Source: Serratia sp. M24T3
GTDB taxonomy: Bacteria > Pseudomonadota > Gammaproteobacteria > Enterobacterales > Enterobacteriaceae
NCBI RefSeq assembly: GCF_000257645.1
Contig: NZ_AJHJ01000013.1
Span: forward strand, 1 to 64,000
Direction of reading: 5' to 3'
DNA length: 64,000 bases
Each line of letters begins with the position of its first letter. Positions within the stretch are counted from its first letter, which is position 1. Positions 40,753 through 49,499 of this stretch are shown piece after piece. The position numbers and the translations under genes are program-made. Below the pieces are notes generated by a model, which saw only the letters and a list, made by a program, of their open reading frames with translations, did no database searches and was not told the origin of the DNA.

Positions 40753-42024
40753 TTAGATGAGTTCTAACGCCAGCAGCTCTTCAATGGTCTGACGGCGGCG
40801 GATAAGACGCGGAACGCCATTCTCAAACAGCACTTCCGGGATCAGCGGACGGCTGTTGTAGTTTGATGACATTGAAGCGCCATAAGCGCCGGTGTCGTGG
40901 AAAACCAGATAATCGCCGATGTTTGCCTCAGGCAGATGGCGAGTCTCAACGCCGCCTCCAGCTTGCTGGGTAAACACATCACCGGATTCACATAGCGGCC
41001 CGGCAATCACCGATTCGCGCAGCGGCTGCTGGCTAAGGTCACGCCCATCAACAGGCAGCACGGAAATATGGTGATAGCTACCGTACATCGACGGACGCAT
41101 CAAATCATTGAAACCGGCATCGACCAGCACGTAATGACGGCTGCCCATCGCTTTGGCAGCGCGAATTTGCGCCACCAGCACGCCAGATTCTGCTACCAGG
41201 AAACGACCCGGTTCAATCTCAAGGCTGACCGGATGCCCAAGATGTGCGGCAATCTGCTCACGCGCACGGTTCCACAAACCATAATAGTGGCCGGTGTCGA
41301 TTGACTCACCGCCAAACTGGTAAGGGATTGACAGGCCGCCACCGGCAGAAATCGCTTCAATATCATGCCCCAATTCAATAACCTGCCGCACCATGGTATC
41401 GCACACCTGCTCGAGATGCTGGTAGTCAACGCCAGACCCGATGTGCATATGAATGCCCACCAGCTTGAGTTGATAAGTACGAATTTTTTCCAGCGCCTGC
41501 GGCAGATCGCCAAACCAGATACCGTGCTTGCTGTTTTCACCGCCAGTATTGGTTTTTTGACTGTGGCCGTGACCAAAACCGGGGTTAACGCGCAACCAAA
41601 TCGGATGTCCAGGCTTCTGCTGACCAATCTGCTCCAGCATATCAATAGAACCCGCATTGACCGGGATTGATAATTCGGTGACACGATCCAGCGTCCCCTG
41701 ATCCAGCAGATCGGCGGTAAACACTATTTCACTGTGCTCTCCCGACTGATAGCCCGGCTTAAAACCGGCGGCCAGCGCGCGCTCGATTTCGCCTAAGGAA
41801 ACTGAGTCCACTTTTACACCTTGCTCGCGCATCAGGCGCAGAATATGAATATTGGAGCTGGCCTTCTGGGCAAAACGGATCACGTCAAACTGGCGCAACT
41901 GATTGATACGTTGCTCAATAACCTGTGCATCATAGGCCCAAACCGGGCAGCCAAATTCTTTAACCACTGCCAGCAAATTATCAGCGTTGAGGGCGTTTTC
42001 TTTATTCAGAAGATCAAAAGGCAT
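40753..42024 (-). CDS. lysA: Diaminopimelate decarboxylase
   Basis: PLP enzyme of the last lysine biosynthesis step, removing CO2 from meso-diaminopimelate. About 423 residues from the ATG at 42024 (420 in E. coli), which has GGAG in good position; an upstream ATG at 42087 would add 21 residues not in the family. The PLP lysine is K54 in FAQKASSN; the substrate-binding cysteine lies in GPLCESGDVF. It is divergent from its activator lysR. Confidence 0.97.
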   Translation of the reverse strand: MPFDLLNKENALNADNLLAVVKEFGCPVWAYDAQVIEQRINQLRQFDVIRFAQKASSNIHILRLMREQGVKVDSVSLGEIERALAAGFKPGYQSGEHSEIVFTADLLDQGTLDRVTELSIPVNAGSIDMLEQIGQQKPGHPIWLRVNPGFGHGHSQKTNTGGENSKHGIWFGDLPQALEKIRTYQLKLVGIHMHIGSGVDYQHLEQVCDTMVRQVIELGHDIEAISAGGGLSIPYQFGGESIDTGHYYGLWNRAREQIAAHLGHPVSLEIEPGRFLVAESGVLVAQIRAAKAMGSRHYVLVDAGFNDLMRPSMYGSYHHISVLPVDGRDLSQQPLRESVIAGPLCESGDVFTQQAGGGVETRHLPEANIGDYLVFHDTGAYGASMSSNYNSRPLIPEVLFENGVPRLIRRRQTIEELLALELI

Positions 42025-42188
42025 CACGTTCTCCGGCGGGAGCCACGCTGTTTCAGCGCCACTCTCGATATTAAGGGTTTCTAACAATCTGGCTTGATTA
42101 TGCCGCAGCGCTTTTCGGGATTAAAATATCTATTTAGCGATAGTCTATTCATTTATGATATGGCTTAACCCAATCGAGGAGACAGAAC

Positions 42189-43130
42189 ATGCCTGCCCTG
42201 TCACTGCGCCATATCGAAATATTCCACGCTGTAATGACTACCGGCAACCTGACGGAGGCCGCAGCGTTATTGCAAACGTCTCAGCCAACGGTCAGTCGCG
42301 AACTGGCGCGCTGTGAAAAGCTGCTGAATCTACAGCTTTTTGAACGGCGGCGTGGGCGGTTATTCCCCACTGCGCAAGGGCTGCGGCTGTTCGAAGAAGT
42401 CCAGCGTTCCTACTATGGCCTTGATAGAATTATCAATGCTGCCGCAGGTATCCGCCAGTTCGAACAGGCGCAACTGTCGATAGTTTGCCTGCCGGTGTTT
42501 AGCCAGTCGCTGCTGCCCGCTGTCTGCCAGATTTTTTTGCAGCAGCATCCACAAGCCAGCTTTAATATCGTGCCGCAGGAGTCGCCGCTGCTGGAGGAGT
42601 GGTTATCGGCGCAGCGTCATGATTTAGGGATTACTGAAAACTCGCACACTCCGGCGGGCACCGAACGGCAAACGTTGTTGACGCTCAATGAAGTCTGCGT
42701 TTTACCGGCGGGTCACCCTTTGGCAGAGAAAGCGATTATCACGCCGCAGGACTTTAGCGATTTGAACTATATCAGCCTGTCGGCTACTGATAATTATCGT
42801 CAGTTGTTGGATGCGCTGTTTAGTGAACACAACATTTCGCGCCGCATGGTGATGGAAACTCACAGCGCTGCCTCGGTGTGTAGCATGGTCGCGCAGGGGA
42901 TTGGTGTATCGATCGTTAATCCGCTTACCGCGCTGGAATACGCGCAAGCAGGTTTGAAAGGCGCTGGGCGAATCGTTGTCAGGCGGTTCAGCGAAAATGT
43001 ACCTTTTACCGTAAGCCTGATCCGACCGCTGCATCGCCCGGCCTCGGCGCTGGTTGACGCCTTTATTAACCACTGTCATCAGCAGGCCGAGCATTTTCCT
43101 GTTCGCCTGGCCGAAGCGCTTGGAGAATAG
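42189..43130 (+). CDS. lysR: LysR, transcriptional activator of lysA
   Basis: The founding LysR-type regulator; activates lysA when diaminopimelate is abundant and lysine is low. It has 313 residues (311 in E. coli), with an N-terminal winged helix (about 4-62, LTEAAALLQTSQPTVSRELA) and a substrate-binding domain. The divergent arrangement with lysA across 164 bases is the classic one. Confidence 0.96.
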   Translation: MPALSLRHIEIFHAVMTTGNLTEAAALLQTSQPTVSRELARCEKLLNLQLFERRRGRLFPTAQGLRLFEEVQRSYYGLDRIINAAAGIRQFEQAQLSIVCLPVFSQSLLPAVCQIFLQQHPQASFNIVPQESPLLEEWLSAQRHDLGITENSHTPAGTERQTLLTLNEVCVLPAGHPLAEKAIITPQDFSDLNYISLSATDNYRQLLDALFSEHNISRRMVMETHSAASVCSMVAQGIGVSIVNPLTALEYAQAGLKGAGRIVVRRFSENVPFTVSLIRPLHRPASALVDAFINHCHQQAEHFPVRLAEALGE

Positions 43131-43175
43131 AGGGCAAAAGCCCCATCAACGAAAACAAAGCGCAACCCTCTATGA

Positions 43176-43895
43176 TCAGTAATCTTCAACCTTCACGTAC
43201 TGCCCTGTAGCCTGAACGTTTTCCCCAAACCCGCAGTCTCCGGTGGTTTTCAGGCTCAGGCTCTGCCCGGCAAAGCTCATGGCTACTGTGCAGTCGGAGC
43301 CTGCAGCGCTGGCATCATTAATCGAGTTATAAAGTGCCTGATGATGTTTAATCGCTGTCATGGTAGAGAAATCCCCGGTATTAGGACCGTAGTACAGTGA
43401 CATCGCGCCCATAAACATTCCCCGAAATTGAATAACATACTGACTCTCTTCAGGTTTTACCTCGACAGTGTTCCAGCTCCCCTGCCCGGCATACTGCCAG
43501 TAAAGTCCGGCAGGATCTTCTGTGATCGGTTTGGCGAGCAGCTTATTTTCAACTTTTTTGAAGTTGAATTGGGTCTTTCTGTCCTGCGGTGCCAGACTTA
43601 ACCAGGCTTTGGCTTTGCCATATTGGCCCAGATGTAGATAGGTCAACGCAATATTGTTATACGCAGTAGACGTCTCGCTTGCAGGCAAGTGGCAGAATTC
43701 GCTCCAGGCAACCTGATTGCGAAACAGGTTTTGCGCCTTGGTGTAATCGCCCTGCTGGTAGGCCACCTTGCCTGCCGAAGCATAAATACCTGTCTTCAGG
43801 CAGTCAGTTTTAATATCGGGCTCATCAATCTTTGCCCAAACGTTAAAGCACATAAACCAGCCTGCCAAAAAGCATGCAGGCAACCAAAATTTCAT
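43176..43895 (-). CDS. Secreted tetratricopeptide-like protein, unknown function
   Basis: A 239-residue protein with an N-terminal signal peptide (about 1-21). The first half has TPR-like helices (AYQQGDYTKAQNLF and YNNIALTYLHLGQYGKAKAWL). The second half (about 125-239) looks beta-rich, with two cysteines (near SDCTVAMSF and GDCGFGE) that could form a disulfide. I do not recognise its family. It probably acts in the periplasm, perhaps holding a partner protein or cell-wall component. It lies between lysR and an ABC transporter, divergent from the latter. Confidence 0.85.
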   Translation of the reverse strand: MKFWLPACFLAGWFMCFNVWAKIDEPDIKTDCLKTGIYASAGKVAYQQGDYTKAQNLFRNQVAWSEFCHLPASETSTAYNNIALTYLHLGQYGKAKAWLSLAPQDRKTQFNFKKVENKLLAKPITEDPAGLYWQYAGQGSWNTVEVKPEESQYVIQFRGMFMGAMSLYYGPNTGDFSTMTAIKHHQALYNSINDASAAGSDCTVAMSFAGQSLSLKTTGDCGFGENVQATGQYVKVEDY

Positions 43896-44056
43896 TGATC
43901 TCCCCTTTGTATTGCTAACTTACTCACTGTGGCAAAGGTATAGAACTGTGGCGGACGAAAAACATCCTTACAAGTAGGGCATTGCCCTCTCGCACACTGT
44001 CACTCATTCTGGGATGATTAGGAACCACCACTTATTAATATTTTATATGGCTATTT

Positions 44057-45814
44057 ATGACTAAAAAACCTGGGAAAACGGCACGGTGGCGTGCAGTCTG
44101 GCAGCTGATTAAGCCCTATTGGCACTCTGAAGAGAAGTGGAAGGCCTGGGGCATGTTGGCGGCAATCATCATTCTTTCGTTGGGATCTGTCTACCTTAGC
44201 GTGCAGTTTAACGAATGGAACCGCGTTTTCTACGACGCACTGCAAAACAAAAACTTCCCGATCTTCAAGCAACAGCTGTTTAAATTTACCTGGCTGGCTC
44301 TGATATTTATTGTCGTATCCATTTACAAGGTTTACCTGACGCAAGGTTTAGAAATGAACTGGCGTCGCTGGATGACCAACCAATACATGGATAGATGGCT
44401 TCATAATCACGCCTATTACTATACCGAGCATCAGCATCAGGTCGATAACCCCGATCAGCGTATTGCCTCCGACCTAAGCGCGTTGACCTCGGGCACTTTG
44501 TCGCTGTCTCTCGGCCTGCTTTCGAGCCTGGTCACGCTGTTTTCGTTTGTCACTATCCTGTGGTCGGTCAGCGGGCCAATCAGCTTTATGCTCGGCTCGC
44601 ACAACATAACCATTCATGGTTACATGCTGTGGTTTGCACTGCTTTATGCGCTGGTAGGGTCGGTTATTGTCGGCTTGATTGGCCGTCCGTTGGTTAAACT
44701 GAGCTTTAACCAGGAATGGTTCGAGGCAAACTTCCGTTTCGGTCTGATTCGTATCCGTGAAAACAGTGATGCCATCGCGCTGTATCACGGTGAAAAAAGC
44801 GAGAAAAAACAGCTGACCGATAACTTTGAAGCGATCAAGTCTAACTGGTGGTCCTCCATGCGCGTCACTCGACGCCTGAACTTTGCCAGCTCGTTCTACG
44901 GTCAGTTTGCGATTATTTTCCCGATCCTGGTTGCTGCCCCGCGCTATTTCTCAGGCGCTATTCAAATGGGTCTGCTGATGCAGATTTCCTCCGCATTCGG
45001 GCAGGTACAGGATTCCCTTTCCTGGTTTATCAATGCATTCAACGATCTGGCTAGCTGGAAGGCCTGTGTTAACCGTCTTGCCGGTTTTAATGCTGCCATC
45101 GATCAGGTTAACGCCCAACCGCGCAATATCTCTCTGGGTCACGCAAAAGGCAGTGATTTGCAGTTAGATAATCTGACTTTGAACCTGCCGAATGGCAACC
45201 CGCTGTTCTCATCGGTTTCTGCTTCACTGGCGACCGGTGAGCGCGTACTGGTGGCCGGGCCTTCAGGCTGTGGCAAATCTACGCTGCTGCGGGCAATTGC
45301 AGGAGTATGGCCTTACGGCTCTGGCGAGATTAATACCGCCGAGAACAAGAAACAGCTTTTCTTGCCTCAGCGCAGTTATATTCCCATTGGCTCACTGCGC
45401 GAAGCTTTGACTTATCCAGAGGAGACCAGCCTGGAATACACTGACGAGCGGCTTTGCGAGGTGCTGGAATGGTGTAATCTCAGCTATCTGCAACCGGGGC
45501 TGGATCAGTACGCTAACTGGAGTCAGCGCCTGTCTCCGGGTGAGCAGCAGAGGCTGGCATTTGCCCGCGCGATGCTGATTAAGCCTGAAATTTTGTATCT
45601 CGATGAAGCGACAAGCGCGCTTGACGATGATACCGAGCAGCGAATGTATTCCCTGTTATTGGAAAAACTGCCGAATACCACCGTGCTCAGCGTCGCCCAC
45701 CGCAACAGCGTGGCCAAATATCATCAGCATTGCTGGCGTTTTAGAGTTCAGGATGATGGCCAGTGCAATATGACGGCGTCAAACTTGCATCCAGAACTGG
45801 TAGTAAATAAGTAA
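44057..45814 (+). CDS. SbmA/BacA-like ABC transporter with fused ATPase (YddA type)
   Basis: A half-transporter of 585 residues: an SbmA/BacA-like membrane domain (about 1-340, several helices with a large loop) and a C-terminal ATPase with Walker A GPSGCGKST (about 403-411), signature LSPGEQQR and Walker B ILYLDEATSAL. Related proteins include E. coli YddA and mycobacterial Rv1819c, which import hydrophilic compounds such as peptides, vitamin B12 or bleomycin. The substrate here is unknown. It is followed by a strong terminator. A link to the divergent secreted TPR protein is possible but unproven. Confidence 0.9.
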   Translation: MTKKPGKTARWRAVWQLIKPYWHSEEKWKAWGMLAAIIILSLGSVYLSVQFNEWNRVFYDALQNKNFPIFKQQLFKFTWLALIFIVVSIYKVYLTQGLEMNWRRWMTNQYMDRWLHNHAYYYTEHQHQVDNPDQRIASDLSALTSGTLSLSLGLLSSLVTLFSFVTILWSVSGPISFMLGSHNITIHGYMLWFALLYALVGSVIVGLIGRPLVKLSFNQEWFEANFRFGLIRIRENSDAIALYHGEKSEKKQLTDNFEAIKSNWWSSMRVTRRLNFASSFYGQFAIIFPILVAAPRYFSGAIQMGLLMQISSAFGQVQDSLSWFINAFNDLASWKACVNRLAGFNAAIDQVNAQPRNISLGHAKGSDLQLDNLTLNLPNGNPLFSSVSASLATGERVLVAGPSGCGKSTLLRAIAGVWPYGSGEINTAENKKQLFLPQRSYIPIGSLREALTYPEETSLEYTDERLCEVLEWCNLSYLQPGLDQYANWSQRLSPGEQQRLAFARAMLIKPEILYLDEATSALDDDTEQRMYSLLLEKLPNTTVLSVAHRNSVAKYHQHCWRFRVQDDGQCNMTASNLHPELVVNK

Positions 45815-45819
45815 TTGTT

Positions 45820-45848
45820 AAGCCCTCCTTTGATTAAGGGAGGGCTTT
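45820..45848. terminator. Terminator after the ABC transporter gene
   Basis: AAGCCCTCCTT (45820-45830) pairs with AAGGGAGGGCTT (45836-45847), with one bulged G, followed by a short T-rich tract. It may also act for the gene converging from the right. Confidence 0.82.
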
Positions 45849-45874
45849 CTCTCTGTAGATTCTCTTCTTTTTAG

Positions 45875-46810
45875 TCACACTATTCTTCTCGACGATAATC
45901 CGTTGCGCTGTCTCATACGACGAAAATCCTGTTGCAGCTTATCGAACAGTTTGATGCTTTTGAGTTCATCTTTATCATCGAATGGCGCTGTTTCTATTTT
46001 TAGCGGAGCCGTTTGCTCGCGACTTACTTCAATGATTTTTTTCGTCCACGGAATTTTTGCTTTAGATTTTAGGTACTGATTAAAAACAACGGAAAACTCC
46101 TTTAACCCAGGTTCAGGGGCAGCTTCCGGCTCTAATTTTCGAAGTTTTAAAAGATGAGCAGGCTTGGGCGGAACAGGAGGCTTACTCACCACCGGCGGCT
46201 TCTCAGGCACAGGCTCGCTGATTTTTGCTGATCTTAAACTTTCGTATTTCCCCACATTATCAATATCGTTATAAAAATCGACCAACCCTTTAAAACTAAC
46301 CTTTCTTTGCCCATAAGGCGTTGCGGCTTTAACGGCTGGAGGATTGATCATATTTAACCGGCTAATTTTATAGCCATGCAAAGGCTTTTTTGGCTCGGCT
46401 TTACCTCCATCAGTAGACTTTTCAATCAATGGCTGGGTCTGGATTCTGGGCGTTATATTTTCCTGAGGAATCACAGCATCAGTTTGCGTTTGCTTATCCG
46501 CGAACTCTTTTACCGTAAGTGTTCGCCAACTTGATGAGCCGTTATCCCCGAAACTATTTTGGACCTCATCAATATCAGCATATAACGCCTCATATCTAGC
46601 TCGTGTATTATTTAATAGCTTCATATAATCTTTATTAAAAGATATCTCCTCCTGAGGTATATTTCTTACTGTAGTCATTGCCTGGCAAAAATTCGATGAT
46701 TGCAAGGTGGCTTTGACTTGCTGATACGGCGTTACGTTTACTTGCTTATTTAATGGCGTGTTATTATATATTCTCAAAAGGTTGCCCTCCCTGGCATAGT
46801 CAAAAATCAT
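45875..46810 (-). CDS. Effector-like protein with EPIYA-like and SH3-type proline motifs
   Basis: A 311-residue protein that I do not recognise. It has no signal peptide or membrane segment. Three features are eukaryotic-looking. A tyrosine motif YEALYADIDEV at about 73-83 resembles the EPIYA/EPLYA phosphorylation sites of translocated effectors. A second FYNDIDNV stands at 179-186. A proline-rich stretch at 199-219 contains PPVPPKP, which fits SH3-binding PxxPxK. The C terminus is basic (FRRMRQRNG). The DNA is AT-rich against its neighbours. It lies 15 bases after another unknown gene, on the same strand, likely as an operon. It has no clear ribosome site of its own, so it may be translationally coupled. 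A host-targeted secreted protein is a reasonable guess, but no secretion system is in view. Confidence 0.75.
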   Translation of the reverse strand: MIFDYAREGNLLRIYNNTPLNKQVNVTPYQQVKATLQSSNFCQAMTTVRNIPQEEISFNKDYMKLLNNTRARYEALYADIDEVQNSFGDNGSSSWRTLTVKEFADKQTQTDAVIPQENITPRIQTQPLIEKSTDGGKAEPKKPLHGYKISRLNMINPPAVKAATPYGQRKVSFKGLVDFYNDIDNVGKYESLRSAKISEPVPEKPPVVSKPPVPPKPAHLLKLRKLEPEAAPEPGLKEFSVVFNQYLKSKAKIPWTKKIIEVSREQTAPLKIETAPFDDKDELKSIKLFDKLQQDFRRMRQRNGLSSRRIV

Positions 46811-46825
46811 AGAATCATTGATTTG

Positions 46826-47515
46826 TTATTCAACATTTTTACGAGAAGCTAAATCAGCATTAGCTTCTAATGCAAGTTTTGTATAGAGCGAGCTCTGTCC
46901 GTGGTTATTTATTCTTTCGGCCGGATCTTTTTTATTAAAATCCACTGAAAGCACGGGTGATCTTACTACACCGTCCCAGATGTTAAATTGGCCCTGAGGC
47001 TGCCTAAAAACCATGCTACTTTCAAGTTCAGCCGGGGTCATTTCTTTCCTCATCCAGGAAAACTTATCGCCGCCCAAAGATTTTTTCTCATATTTATCAA
47101 GAATAGAACCGGTAGGCGAGTTTGGCGTTAGTGCTTCTTTAATGCTCACTTCCTCTCCGGCGCTTTTATTCTTGCCAATAGGGCCAAACTTGGCATAGAC
47201 ACTGCTGATAATTTTAAATTTTTCTTTCCCCACCTGCTCTTCAGGTTTTATTTTACCTCGAGAAATAGCATCTAAATTCAATTTACCTACAGCAAGACCT
47301 ATAACACTACTTTTCTGATATGACTTTAGAAAGTTTGTGACTATTTTCTTCTCCGTGTTGAGGTGATTTATTTCACTGGCAAAATTTGACGTTATTTTCT
47401 TGGCAGAGTTTTTCAGTAATTCAATTAAATGATTGGTTCTAGGGGCGATATTTGCTTTTTGAATAAACTCTGCTCCTATTCTTTGGGAGGCAAAACTTAA
47501 TTGGCTAATTGACAT
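46826..47515 (-). CDS. Unknown protein, partner of the effector-like gene
   Basis: A 229-residue protein that I do not recognise. The N terminus (MSISQLSFASQRIG) is Ser/Gln-rich and amphipathic, without a Sec signal, like many type III secreted proteins, though this composition is not proof. The body is hydrophilic and lysine-rich with helical stretches (about 28-65). GAGGG lies 8 bases before the ATG. It is AT-rich, first in a two-gene unit, and bounded on the right by the terminator at 47593-47626, so it needs its own promoter in about 75 bases. I saw no HrpL box there. Confidence 0.75.
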   Translation of the reverse strand: MSISQLSFASQRIGAEFIQKANIAPRTNHLIELLKNSAKKITSNFASEINHLNTEKKIVTNFLKSYQKSSVIGLAVGKLNLDAISRGKIKPEEQVGKEKFKIISSVYAKFGPIGKNKSAGEEVSIKEALTPNSPTGSILDKYEKKSLGGDKFSWMRKEMTPAELESSMVFRQPQGQFNIWDGVVRSPVLSVDFNKKDPAERINNHGQSSLYTKLALEANADLASRKNVE

Positions 47516-47592
47516 GGTAATTCCCTCGGCAGTTTGGGTCTGAAATGTTTTGACGTCTAGACATTACCTCCCTGCTGGAAATATGAACAGTC

Positions 47593-47626
47593 AGAAAACG
47601 CTCATTTAAAAAAATGAGCGTTTTCT
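47593..47626. terminator. Terminator after the PTS IICB gene
   Basis: A 15-base perfect stem: AGAAAACGCTCATTT (47593-47607) with its complement at 47612-47626. It isolates the PTS gene from the effector-like pair. Confidence 0.9.
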
Positions 47627-47649
47627 ATAAGACTTTATTAATAGAACCT

Positions 47650-49278
47650 TTAACTGGCTAGCTTAACTTTTACATCATTGGCTATTTTTTCCACCTGCGG
47701 ACCATAAATCACATGGACATCTGTCTCGGTTACTCGTTTCACGCCCATAGCTCCGGTTGTCATCAGCGTTTTATCCACTACCTGCGACATGTCTACGACT
47801 TTTACTCTCAATCGCGTAAAACAGCAGTCGACGCTGGAAATATTACCCTCTCCCCCTAATCCTTTAATTATATTGGTCGTCTTTTCGCTCGCGGAAGATG
47901 TTGCTGCAGAGGTTGAAGCAGGGCCCACCGCCGAGATTCCACGCAGGTCTTCGCTTTCGGCATCATCTTCACGGCCAGGCGTTTTGATGTGCATTCTGGT
48001 AATTACCCAATGGAAAGAAAAATAGTAAAGCGGTGCGTAAACGATCCCCAGAATCAGTGGATACCACCAATGCGTTTTGCTCCCGCCAAGAATCCCAAAT
48101 ATCACCCAGTCAATTGCCCCGCCCTGCACATTACCAATCATCACGTGCAGTGATTGCATCAGTACAAAGGAAATACCCGTCAATACGGCGTGCAAAATGT
48201 AGAGCACCGGCGAGATAAAGATAAAACAGAATTCCAGCGGTTCTGTGATGCCCGTGGTGAATGAGGCTAGCGCCCCTGCCAGCATCAGCGCCTTTACGCG
48301 CTCTTTATGCTCAGGTTTGGCGGTGTGGTACATCGCCAATGCCGCAGCAGGAAGGCCAAACATCATGACCGGGATTTTCCCCTGTGCCAGAAAACGGGTT
48401 GCCTCCCGCGTGACGTCATCGCTCACAGCTCCGGGATTAGCCAGCGAGGCGTTGAAAATATTCAGCGCGCCCACCACGCTTTGGTGGTCCACAGTCGCCA
48501 CGCCGCCCAGCGGTGTAAAACGCACGGTTTCATTAATAATGTGATGTAGTCCGGTGGGAATAAGCAGCCGTTCAGAAGTCGCGTAAATAAATGTGCCGAC
48601 TTCTCCTGTTCGGCCAATCAGCTCACCCACCCACTGAATCCCCAGCGCTACGGTCGGCCAGACGAGAGAAACCAAAACGCCAACGATTGGCAGCACCACT
48701 ACGGTAATAATCGGCACAAAACGGCGGCCACCAAAAAACGCCACTGCGGTAGGCAAAACGATCGTATAAAAGCGGTTATGCAGGAACATGGTAATTAGCC
48801 CGACCAGCACCCCGCCGAGGACACTCATGTTGTAGGTAAAAATCCCCAGCGTGTTGGTGAACTCAGAGGCAAAGATCATCGCGTCGCTGGACGACATGCC
48901 CTGCGCAGTAAGATGCTGAACCGACGTAGTCGCCGGAGTAATGTTTTGCGCCAGCAGGCTGTAATTAATCCCGACATGCAGCCCGACGAAACCAATCACT
49001 GCGGAAAAGGCAGCGGTTGCCTTCTCTGCATTGGCCAGTCCCATTGCCGTAGCCACGGCGAAAAATATCGGTAGATTGGCAAAAAGTGCGCTCGACACCT
49101 GACGAATAAAGCCTATGACCAGCTGCAAAGCCCTCAAATGGGTAAATGTATCGCCAGTGACATTGGGGTTTTGTAAAGCCGATGCCAACCCAAGAAAGAT
49201 CCCCGCTGCGGCAATAACCGAGATGGGTGTCATCAGTGCCTTGCCTAAGTCATGGATTTTGCTTCCTAATTTCAACAT
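47650..49278 (-). CDS. PTS glucose/maltose-family IICB component
   Basis: Fused sugar permease and phosphocarrier of 542 residues. The IIC domain (about 1-420) has around ten membrane helices and the family motifs IPTGLHHI and GITEPLEF; a Ser/Ala-rich linker (about 435-460) leads to the IIB domain with active cysteine C486 in CCFTRLR. It is similar to MalX and other alpha-glucoside or glucose transporters and should use the shared Crr IIA. No hydrolase or regulator gene is beside it, so the sugar is unclear. GAGGG lies 7 bases before the ATG, and a CRP site lies upstream. Confidence 0.9.
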   Translation of the reverse strand: MLKLGSKIHDLGKALMTPISVIAAAGIFLGLASALQNPNVTGDTFTHLRALQLVIGFIRQVSSALFANLPIFFAVATAMGLANAEKATAAFSAVIGFVGLHVGINYSLLAQNITPATTSVQHLTAQGMSSSDAMIFASEFTNTLGIFTYNMSVLGGVLVGLITMFLHNRFYTIVLPTAVAFFGGRRFVPIITVVVLPIVGVLVSLVWPTVALGIQWVGELIGRTGEVGTFIYATSERLLIPTGLHHIINETVRFTPLGGVATVDHQSVVGALNIFNASLANPGAVSDDVTREATRFLAQGKIPVMMFGLPAAALAMYHTAKPEHKERVKALMLAGALASFTTGITEPLEFCFIFISPVLYILHAVLTGISFVLMQSLHVMIGNVQGGAIDWVIFGILGGSKTHWWYPLILGIVYAPLYYFSFHWVITRMHIKTPGREDDAESEDLRGISAVGPASTSAATSSASEKTTNIIKGLGGEGNISSVDCCFTRLRVKVVDMSQVVDKTLMTTGAMGVKRVTETDVHVIYGPQVEKIANDVKVKLAS

Positions 49279-49318
49279 GTGCTATCCCTCGGAGTTCGTT
49301 GCTTAAAAAGCGTTCACT

Positions 49319-49334
49319 ATTGAGTAAAGTCACA
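49319..49334 (-). promoter_or_regulatory. Weak second CRP-like site before PTS IICB
   Basis: Read on the minus strand, TGTGA-N6-TCAAT, matching 8 of 10 consensus bases. It is closer to the gene than the main site and would overlap the transcribed region. Confidence 0.35.
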
Positions 49335-49368
49335 CAATGAATTGCTGTATAGACCTGTAGGCCAGGAC

Positions 49369-49384
49369 TATGAAAGAGATCACA
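49369..49384 (-). promoter_or_regulatory. CRP site before PTS IICB
   Basis: Read on the minus strand, TGTGA-N6-TCATA, one mismatch to the consensus. A candidate -10 TATACA at 49346-49351 would place the start near 49338, about 38-40 bases from the site centre, so CRP activation fits. Confidence 0.65.
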
Positions 49385-49472
49385 GTTTGTTAACATTTAG
49401 AAAGCAGAGTATAGTGTAGCAGTTAGTGCTATCGGCTTAGGGAAAGTAGGGGTTTTGCAGAAGGTTTGGGCG

Positions 49473-49499
49473 AAAAAAAGCCCACATCGGACAGTGGGC
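49473..49499 (-). terminator. Minus-strand terminator in the PTS-efflux gap; possible small RNA end
   Basis: GCCCAC (49480-49485) pairs with GTGGGC (49494-49499), followed on the minus strand by seven T. No gene lies just upstream of it on that strand, so it may end a small RNA or act as a leader terminator for PTS IICB. A second hairpin (GTTGC/GCAAC with inner ACCG/CGGT) sits just before it at 49506-49545. The rest of the gap 49279-49946 is AT-rich with no convincing gene. Confidence 0.6.
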
